A stretch of DNA of 64,000 nt from Candidatus Rifleibacteriota bacterium (GCA_015232575.1 JADFZL010000001.1:558001-622000), one strand, 5' to 3'. Positions 6,687-16,034 are shown, counted from the first letter of the stretch. Program-made: numbers and translations. The notes: generated by a model not told the origin, from the letters alone.

Positions 6687-9482
6687 TTATTGTTTACTTT
6701 CAGTTGGTGATGATATTAAAGCTTCTTGAGAGGCTGTTTTCAAATCAGGCGCTACTGACTGCTCTTTCATCTGATCAGAACTCTGTCCAGCTGAGCCGCT
6801 GGCAACATTGCTCTCAGCATTTCCAGAGGGCATAACCGCACCATTTACAGGAGCCTGCGGACTGCTTTGTGTAGCATTCTGCGGCTGCACAGTTTCAGCT
6901 GGTGTCGGCACGAGTTGGGAATATGCTTTCAGAGCGGCAGCACGATCTTGTTCTGTGGTGTATTTTGAGTCTATAACAATTTTATAATACCCGGCAGCTT
7001 CGGATTTTTTATCCTGACTCTGAAGTATTTTTCCCTGATTGAGTATTCCAGCAGAAATAGAAGCAAGCAAACCAGTGACTTCAGCTTTTATATTCTCTGG
7101 AGCAGATTGTATCGTCATTGCATCTTCAAGGGTCTTTTTGGCATCTGATATGCGGTTCATTCGAAGCTGTGTCCAGCCAAGATCTCTTCTATAAATAGTC
7201 TGCCCTGGATTCAACTCTACAGCCTTTTTCAGTGCTATTTCTGATTCCTCATATTTGCCAAGATTGGCTCCGGATATACCTATGATATCCAGAAGCATCG
7301 GGTCCTGATCTCCAAGTGAGGCTGAAAGAGACGCTGCATAATTATATGATTCCGGCCATCTCTGCATTGTAGCCAGGCAAACTGCGAGATTTGAAGCAGC
7401 CTGCGAAGCAAAAGACGGATATTTCAAAGAACGCCTGAGCGCCCATTCTGCAATCGTAAGTTCTTTTGCTTCAAGCGCAATTTTTCCTATGTAGAAGTAG
7501 TAGATTGAACGAGCTTCACCGGCAGTTAGATACTGTCCCTTCATTGCATACTGAAGTGCTTTAAGGTGATCCCGCATGAGGTGATATGCAATATGCATCT
7601 GGCGGAAAACAACAGAATGGTAAGTCGAACGGGCATTGAAATTGATATTCTGCCAGGCAAGTTCGCTGTATTTCATTGATTCCTCAATTTTACCTTCCAT
7701 CTCGTAAATTGAAGACAATTTCAAATACGGGTCGCCGGGAAGCGGATCCTGGTAGATTGCACTTTTTAAGGTATTTTTTGCTTCTTCAACAGTCTGGGCA
7801 GTTGCCCGCGCGGTTAACAATGACTCAGCCTTACGGACAAGTTTATCTGCATCCCAGCATTTCAATTCAAAAGCTGCAGCGTTAAAACCGGTCAATATTG
7901 CAAGTCCAGCAAAAAGACTCATAAAAAACGTCTCATTTACCGGTGTAGAAGAAAGGCGACGTTTGAAAAACGAATTTTCAGCATAAAGAGGAACAAGTGC
8001 AAGAAGAACGACTGCATAAAGAGCGGTCTCAATTCTATGGAAAGGGAAATCAGGTATTGCAGCTACAAGCTGTGAAACCATTGCTGCGCCCAGCGCAACA
8101 AGAAGAACATGTTCTCCAGTGATTTCAAGATTGGTTGATGATTTCATATCCTCCCATATTGAGTGGTAGATGGTTCCAAAAAACCTCCAGCAAAGGAAAA
8201 TAAAAAGCCCCAACCCGATCAGACCCAGTTCGGCAACAAGCTGAAGCCAGTCATTGTGCGTCTGTCTGAATGTAACTGCTGCAAAAGTCTCCTTATTGTC
8301 ATCATCAAAAGAAGCAGCTTCCTGAAGCGGAAACATGTGCTTAAATGAGCCATAGCCATTTCCAATGATCCACTTAATCGGAGAGTGAATAAACAATTCA
8401 GCAGTGCCATACCACACCCAGACGCGCTCAAAAACGTTACTTGCCTGTCTGTCCATTGTAAAGGTGGTCTTAAGCTTATCAAAAAGAGACACGCTGGCTT
8501 TTTTCGTTGTCATTATCGAAAAAAGGAAAATTGACAGGGCTATCATCAGGCCGGCAAGGAAGAAAACCGAGTTTTTCCTGACAAACTTCCAGCCTTTATC
8601 AAAAATCAAAAGTGCAATAAACATGAAAACAAAACCACACGCAAGGCCAAGCAACGCAGCACGGCATCTGGAAATATACATTCCGAATATCATCCAGCCG
8701 AAAAGTCCCATCGATAGGAACTTCATGAATAAATTTCTGTAATAGAAATAAAATGCAATCGGAATAAATGCTGTAAACATTGTATAGGTGCCGAGATAAT
8801 TGCGGTTTCCGAAAGTTGATACAATCGACTGCATATCATAAGACTTACTTGCAAGCTGCGGAAAGAGAGGCAGATAGAAAGTGTCGTATATTCTTCCTGA
8901 AAAAATTTCGTCTCTGGCAAATTTAAAGCCCGATACCGGATCATACCTGAAATAAATATTGTATGACTCCATTATTCCAAGAGTTGCTGTTGCAATACCG
9001 GTAAAGGCCATGATCCAGAGAACAGTCTCAAATTGCCACCTGTACCAGACAATATTTATTATCAGCGGAAAGAGAAGCATTATGAGAAATGTGCCTCTCA
9101 AATCACGAATTGCAGAGGGAATATTATAATTCCATGCCAGAGAAAAGGCGCAGAATGCAAAAAACAGAAACACTGGAAAATCAAGACTCGTCTTGAAAAA
9201 TTCAGTCTTCCCGCCAAAAAAATGTCTAACAAGTATATATATGAAAAATATCGAACTGAGCAAAGCCACCCATATCTTACCCGTAAATTCCTTGGGTGTG
9301 AGAAAATTTTCTGTGGTATATCTCGAATAAAGAAATGGCACAACAAGAATTACGCCAGCCAGAAGCAGAAACAATAAAACATTTATCAAAACTGAATAAA
9401 TGTGACCAAGATCATTTGGATTTTCGTAGTAAGCATCGCCAGCATCTGCTGCCAACTTACGCTGTTTTCTCAACTTTGCCAT
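6687..9482 (-). CDS. O-antigen ligase/polymerase-like membrane protein with C-terminal TPR domain
   Basis: A 931-residue protein. Residues about 30-510 hold a dozen or more transmembrane helices with the Wzy_C/WaaL-type periplasmic region around residues 365-440, including FRQTHNDWLQLVAELGLIG. This family ligates or polymerises lipid-linked glycans on the outer face of the inner membrane. Residues about 560-830 are tetratricopeptide-like helical repeats (for example AVELNPGQTIYRRDLGWTQL), which would lie in the periplasm. The last 80 residues are rich in Gln, Ser, Ala and Pro and look disordered. It begins the run leading into the ABC transporter genes. Confidence 0.8.
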   Translation of the reverse strand: MAKLRKQRKLAADAGDAYYENPNDLGHIYSVLINVLLFLLLAGVILVVPFLYSRYTTENFLTPKEFTGKIWVALLSSIFFIYILVRHFFGGKTEFFKTSLDFPVFLFFAFCAFSLAWNYNIPSAIRDLRGTFLIMLLFPLIINIVWYRWQFETVLWIMAFTGIATATLGIMESYNIYFRYDPVSGFKFARDEIFSGRIYDTFYLPLFPQLASKSYDMQSIVSTFGNRNYLGTYTMFTAFIPIAFYFYYRNLFMKFLSMGLFGWMIFGMYISRCRAALLGLACGFVFMFIALLIFDKGWKFVRKNSVFFLAGLMIALSIFLFSIMTTKKASVSLFDKLKTTFTMDRQASNVFERVWVWYGTAELFIHSPIKWIIGNGYGSFKHMFPLQEAASFDDDNKETFAAVTFRQTHNDWLQLVAELGLIGLGLFIFLCWRFFGTIYHSIWEDMKSSTNLEITGEHVLLVALGAAMVSQLVAAIPDFPFHRIETALYAVVLLALVPLYAENSFFKRRLSSTPVNETFFMSLFAGLAILTGFNAAAFELKCWDADKLVRKAESLLTARATAQTVEEAKNTLKSAIYQDPLPGDPYLKLSSIYEMEGKIEESMKYSELAWQNINFNARSTYHSVVFRQMHIAYHLMRDHLKALQYAMKGQYLTAGEARSIYYFYIGKIALEAKELTIAEWALRRSLKYPSFASQAASNLAVCLATMQRWPESYNYAASLSASLGDQDPMLLDIIGISGANLGKYEESEIALKKAVELNPGQTIYRRDLGWTQLRMNRISDAKKTLEDAMTIQSAPENIKAEVTGLLASISAGILNQGKILQSQDKKSEAAGYYKIVIDSKYTTEQDRAAALKAYSQLVPTPAETVQPQNATQSSPQAPVNGAVMPSGNAESNVASGSAGQSSDQMKEQSVAPDLKTASQEALISSPTESKQ

Positions 9483-9893
9483 TTAAAAACTCCTTTAATT
9501 TGAAGGAAAGAAATAATAATAATATAAAAAAAGCCCGGCTGATGATAACACATGAGCAAGGGCATTGCAAATGAAATTCAGATGTATCTATTCAATTAAT
9601 TCAGAAAGGCGGGATTTTGATTGAAAAATTCTACTTTCTCCCTTTATCAGCCGTCAGAGCGTGATAGAACCGGGCTGAACGTTTCTATGCCTTTTTGCAT
9701 AACTAATTAAACACAATATTTACAAACTCTTCAGAGGAAAATCCAATCTTTCCAAGATCTTCCGTCATTTTCCTTGGTTTCCATGGTTTCCGTGGTTTCC
9801 GTGGTTTCCGTGGTTTCCGTGGTTTCCGTGGTTTCCGTGGTTTCCGTGGTTTCCGTGGTTAAAATCAGTTTCTTTTGCTTTTCAGTTAAACTT
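9483..9893. repeat. Intergenic region with a 9-bp tandem repeat and a shared dispersed element
   Basis: This 411-base gap between rpoN and the ligase gene holds no gene. From 9769 to 9860 the unit TTTCCGTGG is repeated about ten times (eight exact copies, plus one CCATGG and one CCTTGG variant). At 9670-9721 there is an element, GAACGTTTCTATGCCTTTTT, that recurs at 58986-59005 with matching flanks. An imperfect inverted pair, AGCCCGGCT (about 9533-9541) and AACCGGGCT (about 9668-9676), brackets part of it. Confidence 0.85.
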
Positions 9894-11351
9894 TCAGACT
9901 TTCTTTCGTGCTGAAGAGCTTGGAATATTCAGTTCTGTTCTGTATTTTGCAATAGTTCTTCTCGCAAGAGAAATGCCTTCTGATTTGAGAATTTTCTCAA
10001 TATCGCTATCAGACAAAGGTTTTTCCGGACTCTCGAACTTTACAAGATCTTCTATTCTTTTCTTCAGGGAAAAAGTTGAGATGTCTTCGCCGCTAAGCGT
10101 TTTTGCACCGCCCGAAAAGAAAAACTTCAATTCAAGAAGTCCTCTTGGTGTCTGAGCATATTTTCCGCTGGTAGAACGGCTTACGGTCGATTCATGCACT
10201 CCAGCCATCGCACCCACATCAACAAGCGTAAGCGGCTTCAAATGCCTTACGCCAAATTCAAAAAAATCTCTCTGAACTTCAACAATAGCGCTTGTAACGC
10301 TCAAAATGGTCGATTTTCTCTTGTCGATATATTTCAGAAAAGAACGCGCTTCTTCAAGTTTTTCGCGGACATATTCGTATGTCTTGTCTTCCTTGTCCTT
10401 GTCTTTGTTTTTTATTGCTTCAAGATATATTGAGTTAATGCGAAGCTGCGGAACTCCCTTTTCATTCAGGGTAACTTTGTATTCCCCATCTATTTTTTCA
10501 ATAAAGACATCTGGAACAACATATATCTCTTCATTCGGAGACGCAAAAGTAGAACCGGGCTTAGGGTTAAGTTGCTTGATAATCTCAACAGCGGCAGAGA
10601 CATCTTCAATGTCGTATCCAGTTTCTTTTGCAATGATATGAAGTTTGTTATGGGCAATTTCATCCAGATGCTTATCAATTATTGTAATGACTATGTCGTC
10701 GTAATTTTCTTCACGCGCCTGAAGAAGAAGGCATTCTCTGAGATCGAATGCACATATTCCAACCGGGTCCATTTGCTGAAGTGCATTAACAACTTTATTT
10801 ACAACAGCGGAATCAATTTTCAGCATTTCTGTGATTGATTCTCTTGAATGTCTTATATATCCATTGCGGTCTATTAAACCAATTATGTATTCGCCTATCT
10901 TCAATTCCGTGGAATTTAAGCCAAGTTCAGGCAACTGAGCATTCAGATGATCGCGAAGATTGCCTCTCTTAGAAACAAAATTTTCATAATTTGTCTCTTC
11001 GTCACCGGAATAACTTCCCGGAGTAACTCTGTATTCCGAGTTTTCGGTATCCTGTATGTATTTCTGCCAGTCGACACCGAAATCATCTCTCAACTGTTCT
11101 TTAAAGTCTTTAGATGCAGGAACCACTTCCGAAGAAGCAGTCAGATCTTTTTTCTCAAACGGCACTTCGATGCTCTGTGAGAGCTTTTCGTCAATCTCAA
11201 CAATCGGATTTGTTTCAAGCACTTCTTCAATCTTACTCTTCAGCTCAATGGAATTGAGTTGAAGGATTTTGATTGCAAGCTGCATTTCAGGCGTCATCTT
11301 CAGCGTCTGAACCAGCCTTTGATCCTGACGAATTCTTAGTGAATTATCCAT
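9894..11351 (-). CDS. rpoN: RNA polymerase sigma-54 factor
   Basis: A 485-residue sigma-54, the sigma factor that reads -24/-12 promoters and needs an AAA+ activator. Region I is glutamine-rich (LRIRQDQRLVQTLKMTPEMQ), a core-binding domain follows, and the C-terminus carries the RpoN box as ARRTIAKYR (about residues 465-473), with IKAIISEE replaced by DIEKILKSE just before it. Length is normal. It appears to be a single-gene unit with its own promoter. The window also contains a sigma-54 activator (16248-17177) and a perfect sigma-54 promoter (26355-26371). Confidence 0.96.
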   Translation of the reverse strand: MDNSLRIRQDQRLVQTLKMTPEMQLAIKILQLNSIELKSKIEEVLETNPIVEIDEKLSQSIEVPFEKKDLTASSEVVPASKDFKEQLRDDFGVDWQKYIQDTENSEYRVTPGSYSGDEETNYENFVSKRGNLRDHLNAQLPELGLNSTELKIGEYIIGLIDRNGYIRHSRESITEMLKIDSAVVNKVVNALQQMDPVGICAFDLRECLLLQAREENYDDIVITIIDKHLDEIAHNKLHIIAKETGYDIEDVSAAVEIIKQLNPKPGSTFASPNEEIYVVPDVFIEKIDGEYKVTLNEKGVPQLRINSIYLEAIKNKDKDKEDKTYEYVREKLEEARSFLKYIDKRKSTILSVTSAIVEVQRDFFEFGVRHLKPLTLVDVGAMAGVHESTVSRSTSGKYAQTPRGLLELKFFFSGGAKTLSGEDISTFSLKKRIEDLVKFESPEKPLSDSDIEKILKSEGISLARRTIAKYRTELNIPSSSARKKV

Positions 11352-11413
11352 GACTAGTTACCGGTTATCCAAGTTATCATATATTTACCTCTTTTTCATT
11401 TCACAACAATACC

Positions 11414-11442
11414 GTTATAATATATTTCACACAATTTTTCAA
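11414..11442 (-). promoter_or_regulatory. Probable sigma-70 promoter of rpoN
   Basis: On the minus strand, TTGAAA (11437-11442) and TATAAC (11414-11419) are 17 bases apart. The rpoN start lies about 63 bases downstream. Confidence 0.5.
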
Positions 11443-11516
11443 AAAGATTTTTTTTAATTACTGAAATAATTGCAGTTTCATTTGTAAGTATGACTTGATT
11501 CGAAAGATTATTGATA

Positions 11517-11525
11517 TGATATAAT
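11517..11525 (+). promoter_or_regulatory. Possible extended -10 promoter for the EcsC-like gene
   Basis: TGATATAAT matches an extended -10 (TGNTATAAT). A TTGATT lies at 11495-11500 with a long 19-base spacer. The coding start is about 150 bases away, so the leader would include a copy of the TCCGCAGATT dispersed repeat. Confidence 0.35.
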
Positions 11526-11527
11526 TC

Positions 11528-11562
11528 AAGACAAGAAAAGATTTTGTCCGCAGATTTTCAAG
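11528..11562 (+). repeat. Dispersed repeat, TCCGCAGATT family, copy 1
   Basis: AAGAAAAGATTTTGTCCGCAGATTTTCAAG-type sequence, sharing its core with copies at 14311, 15943 (inverted), 19058 and 23561. It lies in the leader of the EcsC-like gene. Confidence 0.7.
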
Positions 11563-11680
11563 AAAAAGATTCAAGACTATTTTTCAAGATTATATTTTTA
11601 GATCAAGATTAGAGATATAAACTCAAGATGTTAAATTACAGAGAACTGCAAAAAATTAAGATTGATTGAAGGAGATAAAA

Positions 11681-12469
11681 ATGCAAAAGAAAGCCACTCT
11701 TTATGAGGAAAGTCAGTTAAATCTAATAAAAGAATGGGAAGCCAATCCACCATCTCAGATCAACAGAGCTGTAGGCTTTTTCTCTGCGCCTCTGGTCTGG
11801 GCTGCACAAAAAGTTATCCCTGAAGACCTTATGATTCAGGCTCTTAAAAAAGCTTTTGAAACGGCTGAGAAGCTTTCAGAAAGTGCTGATATTCTAAAAG
11901 AATCAGACAAGCTGGGTCATCATGTATCAAGAGTTGAAGAACTAAAGGCTGTTCCACTTGACATCTGCGATATTATTGCTGAAAACTGCAGTCTATGGGC
12001 AAAAGGGCTCGCAGGAGTTGAAGGCGCAATAACCGGAATCGCCGGAATCGCCGGCTTAGCAGCTGATATCCCGGGGCTGCTTCTTCTTACTCTCAGAAGT
12101 ATAAAAAAAATCGGACACAGCTACGGCTTCGAAACATCAGACGAAATTGAAACTTTTTTTCAGATCAATGTTTTCCTTGCAGGAAGCGCAAACACCTTTG
12201 AAGAGAAGAAACGTGCTATTTCAGAATTAATGGAGAAAAGCATTGAAGGAAAAAAGATGAGTTCGTTTCTTGGAAAAGAAACTCTGAACGCTGCAGTGCG
12301 AAACCTTGCAAAACAGCTATGCATAAACATTACTCACAGAAAAGCTGCTCAGACAATACCGATTATTGGCTGCGGAGTCGGTGCCGCGATGAATACGCTG
12401 TTTATTACCGACATAACATCTTCAGCAAAAAGACTTTACCAGAAACGCAGACTCTTGGAATTATTCTAA
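11681..12469 (+). CDS. EcsC-family protein
   Basis: A 262-residue protein resembling the EcsC family, whose biochemical role is poorly defined. Family-like features are the central Gly/Ala-rich hydrophobic stretch (about residues 112-140: EGAITGIAGIAGLAADIPGLLLL), the phrase IKKIGHSYGF, and a C-terminal Gly/Ala segment PIIGCGVGAAMNTLF before DITSSAKRLYQ. The ATG at 11681 has a GAAGGAG site seven bases upstream; a TTG at 11666 is also open. It appears to be monocistronic and ends in a strong terminator. Confidence 0.7.
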   Translation: MQKKATLYEESQLNLIKEWEANPPSQINRAVGFFSAPLVWAAQKVIPEDLMIQALKKAFETAEKLSESADILKESDKLGHHVSRVEELKAVPLDICDIIAENCSLWAKGLAGVEGAITGIAGIAGLAADIPGLLLLTLRSIKKIGHSYGFETSDEIETFFQINVFLAGSANTFEEKKRAISELMEKSIEGKKMSSFLGKETLNAAVRNLAKQLCINITHRKAAQTIPIIGCGVGAAMNTLFITDITSSAKRLYQKRRLLELF

Positions 12470-12470
12470 C

Positions 12471-12509
12471 GCAAAAACAGCCAGAACTTAATGTTCTGGC
12501 TGTTTTTGC
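12471..12509. terminator. Bidirectional intrinsic terminator
   Basis: Perfect 17-base stem, GCAAAAACAGCCAGAAC / GTTCTGGCTGTTTTTGC, with a five-base loop. The A and T tracts flanking the GC-rich core serve both strands. It separates the convergent EcsC-like gene and the gene ending at 12530. Confidence 0.92.
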
Positions 12510-12529
12510 AAATTAATAATTCTATTGTT

Positions 12530-13495
12530 TCAGCTTGTCAGTTCGAAATCGAAAAGGACTTCTGAAACGCCTTTTCTTTTTACCTTGAAATCTTTGAGTT
12601 CGATTTTGAAATTATATGGAGCGACTTCTGCCAAACCAAGGACCTGGCCCTTCTGGATATTCTTTGGTGATAAAGCTACTTTTGGCAGTTTGAGGTTTCT
12701 TATTTTTTTGCCATTTTCGAAAACATCAATCTCAAATCCCAATTTTTTAAGATCGCCATTTTCATCATCAGCAGACTTCCAGTCTTCGATATAAGTCACT
12801 GCAATGTGGTATTTATTTCCGTTTAAAACCAGAGGTTTCTCTTTAAGGAATTCTTCGGTCTGGGGATGAGCACTATAGTTAAGCATCCTTGTATAAGAAA
12901 ACAGTTTCTTCTGTTTAGCCTGTTTTGATTTTGCCTTGTCTGCTGCTTTATCCTTTGAAGCTTTCTGTGGCTCTTCAGTTGAGGAATTCTGAGCCACTAC
13001 AGTTGACTTTTCAGAAGTTGTTACTTTTTCATCAGTCTTCTGAGTTTCATCTGTTATCTGCTTTTCAGCTGCTGCCTGCTTTTCAGCGACTGGCAAATCT
13101 GATTTTACATCTGTTGCTGCTGCTTTTTCTTTTTCATTTTCAACTTTGTTTACTGATGCTGTTTCAACAGAAGAACTTTCAACTGCCGATTTCTCAGTAA
13201 CTACAGAAGCCTGCGATTCCTGAGTGGCTTCTTCAACTTTGCTTTCGGCATTTGGATCATAATTCGTTCCATCAGCATTTTTTATTGCTCCGGCATCGCC
13301 GGAAACTGCTGGATCATCAAAAGCGCCATCCTCGAAGTCTGAGACTGCAGGAAGTTCTGCCTGAGCCATAGCCTGATCGGGTTTTACACCGATAGGCTCG
13401 CCTCTTATTGTTTCCGGAGTCGAATAGGAGAAAGCCAGGGACAGACCTGCCAGTACAACAGCCGCGCCACAAAAGATCACATTTTTTTTATTCAT
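12530..13495 (-). CDS. Hypothetical exported or membrane-anchored protein with Lys/Glu/Ser-rich linker
   Basis: A 321-residue protein that I do not recognise. Residues 5-25 form a signal or anchor (VIFCGAAVVLAGLSLAFSYS). Residues about 85-195 are low complexity, rich in Glu, Lys, Ser, Thr, Ala and Val, and probably disordered. The last 120 residues (from about LFSYTRMLNYSAHP) look folded and beta-rich, with KPLVLNGNKYHIAVTYIEDW. The start has AGGAG seven bases upstream. This looks like an envelope protein with a spacer that lets the C-terminal domain reach across the periplasm; that reading is inference. Confidence 0.6.
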   Translation of the reverse strand: MNKKNVIFCGAAVVLAGLSLAFSYSTPETIRGEPIGVKPDQAMAQAELPAVSDFEDGAFDDPAVSGDAGAIKNADGTNYDPNAESKVEEATQESQASVVTEKSAVESSSVETASVNKVENEKEKAAATDVKSDLPVAEKQAAAEKQITDETQKTDEKVTTSEKSTVVAQNSSTEEPQKASKDKAADKAKSKQAKQKKLFSYTRMLNYSAHPQTEEFLKEKPLVLNGNKYHIAVTYIEDWKSADDENGDLKKLGFEIDVFENGKKIRNLKLPKVALSPKNIQKGQVLGLAEVAPYNFKIELKDFKVKRKGVSEVLFDFELTS

Positions 13496-13560
13496 AAAAT
13501 ATCTCCTGAATTTTGTTTCATACTCAAATTTCTATTCCATTCCATCATTAATTCTCTGTT

Positions 13561-14187
13561 TTAATTATTTCTTGCTCCACCGTTTATCCAGTTGGCAATG
13601 AGCCCCTGGTCTGAAGTAGATAGAGCCGGACGATTCTTTGGCATTCTTGGAGTTTCAATTCCCTTGATTCTTTTAACTAGTTTGCTTGTCTGCCCATCAT
13701 AAGGATAAACAACAGCTCCATACTTTGAACCCTTCATGAGGTTTGTGTAACTGTTAAGTCGTAACCCTGCACCAGCAGTGCTGTCATCGTGGCAACCGAC
13801 AATTGAACAATTCACAAGCAATATTGGAAGAATGTTCCGCGCAAAAGAACCACCCATGGAAACCAGCGTGATGTTTGTTGTGGCAGTCAAACCGGAATCT
13901 ATCGTTACCGTAATTGAATTGGAATTATAATCAGTCGCATTTGACGTAACGGTATAAACACCAGGCTGAACATCCGGAATTGTAAAATTTCCGTTAATAT
14001 CAGTCAAAGCAGTTGTCGTTGAAGGTGAGGTCAACACCGATGCACCAGCAACACCAATTCCAGTCTGCGAATCAATAACAATTCCAACAATGCTCCCACG
14101 CAAACTCGTTCTGGTCCCGCAACCCACAGCAGAGATCAATATGAGCAGAAGTACTGTGCCCGCGAAAAACCTGAAACGAGACGACAT
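13561..14187 (-). CDS. Lipoprotein with carboxypeptidase-regulatory-like domain and c-type haem motif
   Basis: A 208-residue protein. The N-terminus is a lipoprotein signal with lipobox AVGC. Residues about 32-110 form a carboxypeptidase-regulatory-like beta-sandwich (GIVIDSQTGIGVAGASV, TDINGNFTIPDVQPGVYTVT). The C-terminal part resembles the small cytochrome-like domain common in Planctomycetes: CSIVGCHDD gives a CX4CH haem-binding pattern, followed by LRLNSYTNLMKGS, RMPKNRPALSTSDQGLIANWINGGA. An AAGGAG site precedes the ATG. It could be an envelope electron carrier, but haem attachment needs proof. Confidence 0.7.
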   Translation of the reverse strand: MSSRFRFFAGTVLLLILISAVGCGTRTSLRGSIVGIVIDSQTGIGVAGASVLTSPSTTTALTDINGNFTIPDVQPGVYTVTSNATDYNSNSITVTIDSGLTATTNITLVSMGGSFARNILPILLVNCSIVGCHDDSTAGAGLRLNSYTNLMKGSKYGAVVYPYDGQTSKLVKRIKGIETPRMPKNRPALSTSDQGLIANWINGGARNN

Positions 14188-14310
14188 TTTTTTTCTCCTT
14201 GTAATTCAGATGCTCTTATTAAATCTAATCGTCATTCCAAGTTGTTTTTATGAAATATTTTTTATATAATGTGCAGCACGCGAATGCCAACTTATGAAAA
14301 ATCAAGGAAA

Positions 14311-14359
14311 AAAGCTGTCCGCAGATTTCACAGATTACACAGAATAAGATTTAAAGATG
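14311..14359 (+). repeat. Dispersed repeat, TCCGCAGATT family, copy 2
   Basis: AAAGCTGTCCGCAGATTTCA followed by CAGATTACACAGAATAAGAT; nearly identical to the copy at 23561-23612. It extends up to the ATG at 14357 that opens the longest reading frame of the next gene, which argues against that ATG as the real start. Confidence 0.8.
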
Positions 14360-14392
14360 AGAGCAAGTGCAAACGCCAGGAGAAATTTTTCG

Positions 14393-15865
14393 ATGCGCTT
14401 TAGTTTGACTTCAGGTAAATTGCGAATTGTTGCCATTTGCTGGGGATTGTTCCTGTTTACATTTGTTTTTCAGTATTATTCAGGCTTAAACGTTCATCCG
14501 AATTCAACTATGGATGCATCATACTATCAGGTTCTTTCCTCACAGTTGATTTCAGGAAAGGGATTTACTGAACCATTTATCTGGCATCATCTGAAAAATC
14601 ATGATTCAGTAGAGCATCCGACAGACTACTGGCTGCCCCTCGGATCAATCATAATAGCCGCAATTGAGCATCTTTCAGGCGTTGAGTCGGTAATCATAAT
14701 TAATTATCTTTTATGGGCACTTCTTTCTGTAATTATCTTTTTCGAAACATCAAATCGCACAGGAAAACCTCTCTTCGGGTTTCTATCTTTTCTTCTATTT
14801 TCGGCTGGGGGAAAATATTCATATTATCTTGCCACGACCGATAATATCGCTTATTACTCGTTATTTGGATATATCTATTTCTCTTCTATCCATGGAAAAA
14901 CGGCAATAAGCCCCTGCATTAACGGAATAGCAGCTGGAGCAATGGCATTAACAAGAGCAGAAGGATTATTTTTCGGTGTTTTTTCAATGATTTATCATTT
15001 AATCAGAGGGAAAATTAAAATTGCCTTAATCGGATTCATTGTTTTTATCATATTTTTCAGTCCATGGCTTGTCAGAAACTACAACTGTTTTGGAAAGTTT
15101 TTAACATCACATGAAAAAGCTTTTTTTCTGCTGAACTACTCAGATATGTTTAATCCATCTGCAGAACCGATGATCAACCTGTATCAGCAAAAAGGTATTA
15201 CACCTTTCACCGAAAAGATTTTTCCTGCCCTCAGAAAGTCTTTCCACGAGATGTTTTTTCTGTCAATGTTTCTTATCTTTTTTCCATTTTATCTTTCTGG
15301 AATATACAAAACACGGTCTTTTCACTTCATATTTCTTCAGGCAGCACTGACTTTTCTTTTGGCTTCGCTATTCCCGGCACAATGCGATAAAGGAACCATT
15401 TTTCACCTGAGTGCAGCATTTTTTCCATTTATGACAATTTATTGCTCTGAAGGATTAAAATTCCTGTCAGAGTTTTCTGCATTCAAAAAACTCTCATCAA
15501 TTCCAGTTCTGCTTATTTTCTTCCTCTGGATAATTTTCTTCACAATTCTTGGAAATAAGCTCAGCGCAGAAAAAAATGCACTTGTTTTTACTGATTTAAA
15601 GCCATTTTCAGAAGTTCTAAAAAAATCTTTAAGACCTCCGGTGGCTTCTTTTGATCCAATTTCGGTATATCTCGCTACCGGCCTCACAGGCGTTGTTCTT
15701 CCAATGCCTGATTCAACAGGAAATATCTTTCAAACTGCCGACAGGTTTTCATGCAAATCAATATTATGGGACCAGAAATATCCCTGGAAAGCTGAATTAA
15801 TAAGCAATAGCAACTATAACATCACAGCATCATTCTCCGGACTCATCATCCTGGAAAAAAAATAG
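14393..15865 (+). CDS. GT-C-like multi-pass membrane protein, ArnT/PMT-type glycosyltransferase candidate
   Basis: A 490-residue integral membrane protein with about ten helices. The first loop has the acidic motif MDASYYQVLSSQLISGKGF, placed as in GT-C enzymes that use lipid-linked sugar donors. A second cue is LTRAEGLFFG in the middle. The C-terminal 80 residues are soluble. The start chosen (ATG 14393) has AGGAG ten bases upstream; the longer frame from 14357 begins inside a dispersed repeat and lacks a ribosome site. The donor and acceptor cannot be told. Confidence 0.6.
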   Translation: MRFSLTSGKLRIVAICWGLFLFTFVFQYYSGLNVHPNSTMDASYYQVLSSQLISGKGFTEPFIWHHLKNHDSVEHPTDYWLPLGSIIIAAIEHLSGVESVIIINYLLWALLSVIIFFETSNRTGKPLFGFLSFLLFSAGGKYSYYLATTDNIAYYSLFGYIYFSSIHGKTAISPCINGIAAGAMALTRAEGLFFGVFSMIYHLIRGKIKIALIGFIVFIIFFSPWLVRNYNCFGKFLTSHEKAFFLLNYSDMFNPSAEPMINLYQQKGITPFTEKIFPALRKSFHEMFFLSMFLIFFPFYLSGIYKTRSFHFIFLQAALTFLLASLFPAQCDKGTIFHLSAAFFPFMTIYCSEGLKFLSEFSAFKKLSSIPVLLIFFLWIIFFTILGNKLSAEKNALVFTDLKPFSEVLKKSLRPPVASFDPISVYLATGLTGVVLPMPDSTGNIFQTADRFSCKSILWDQKYPWKAELISNSNYNITASFSGLIILEKK

Positions 15866-15942
15866 TGCCTGCATTGACCACTTAAATATTTATTTCTAGA
15901 ATCTATATAAATCTCCTGAATATTGTATAATCCAGCATCCAA

Positions 15943-16034
15943 AAACCTAAATCTTGAAAATCTGCGTAATCTGCGGACATAAAATCTTTTCTTGTATTGT
16001 CTTTTCTTGTCTTTCCTTGTTTTGTCTTTTGTTG
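15943..16034 (-). repeat. Dispersed repeat, TCCGCAGATT family, copy 3 (inverted)
   Basis: Read on the minus strand it gives repeated AAGAAAAGAC/AAGGAAAGAC units, then TGTCCGCAGATTACGCAGAT and TTTCAAGATTTAGG. It matches copy 4 (19058-19150) over most of its length, in opposite orientation. Confidence 0.8.

Noticed and set aside
14275..14292. Possible sigma-54 promoter on the minus strand (TTGGCATTCGCGTGCT)
   Set aside because: The GG and GC elements are one base too close, and such promoters tolerate spacing changes poorly.
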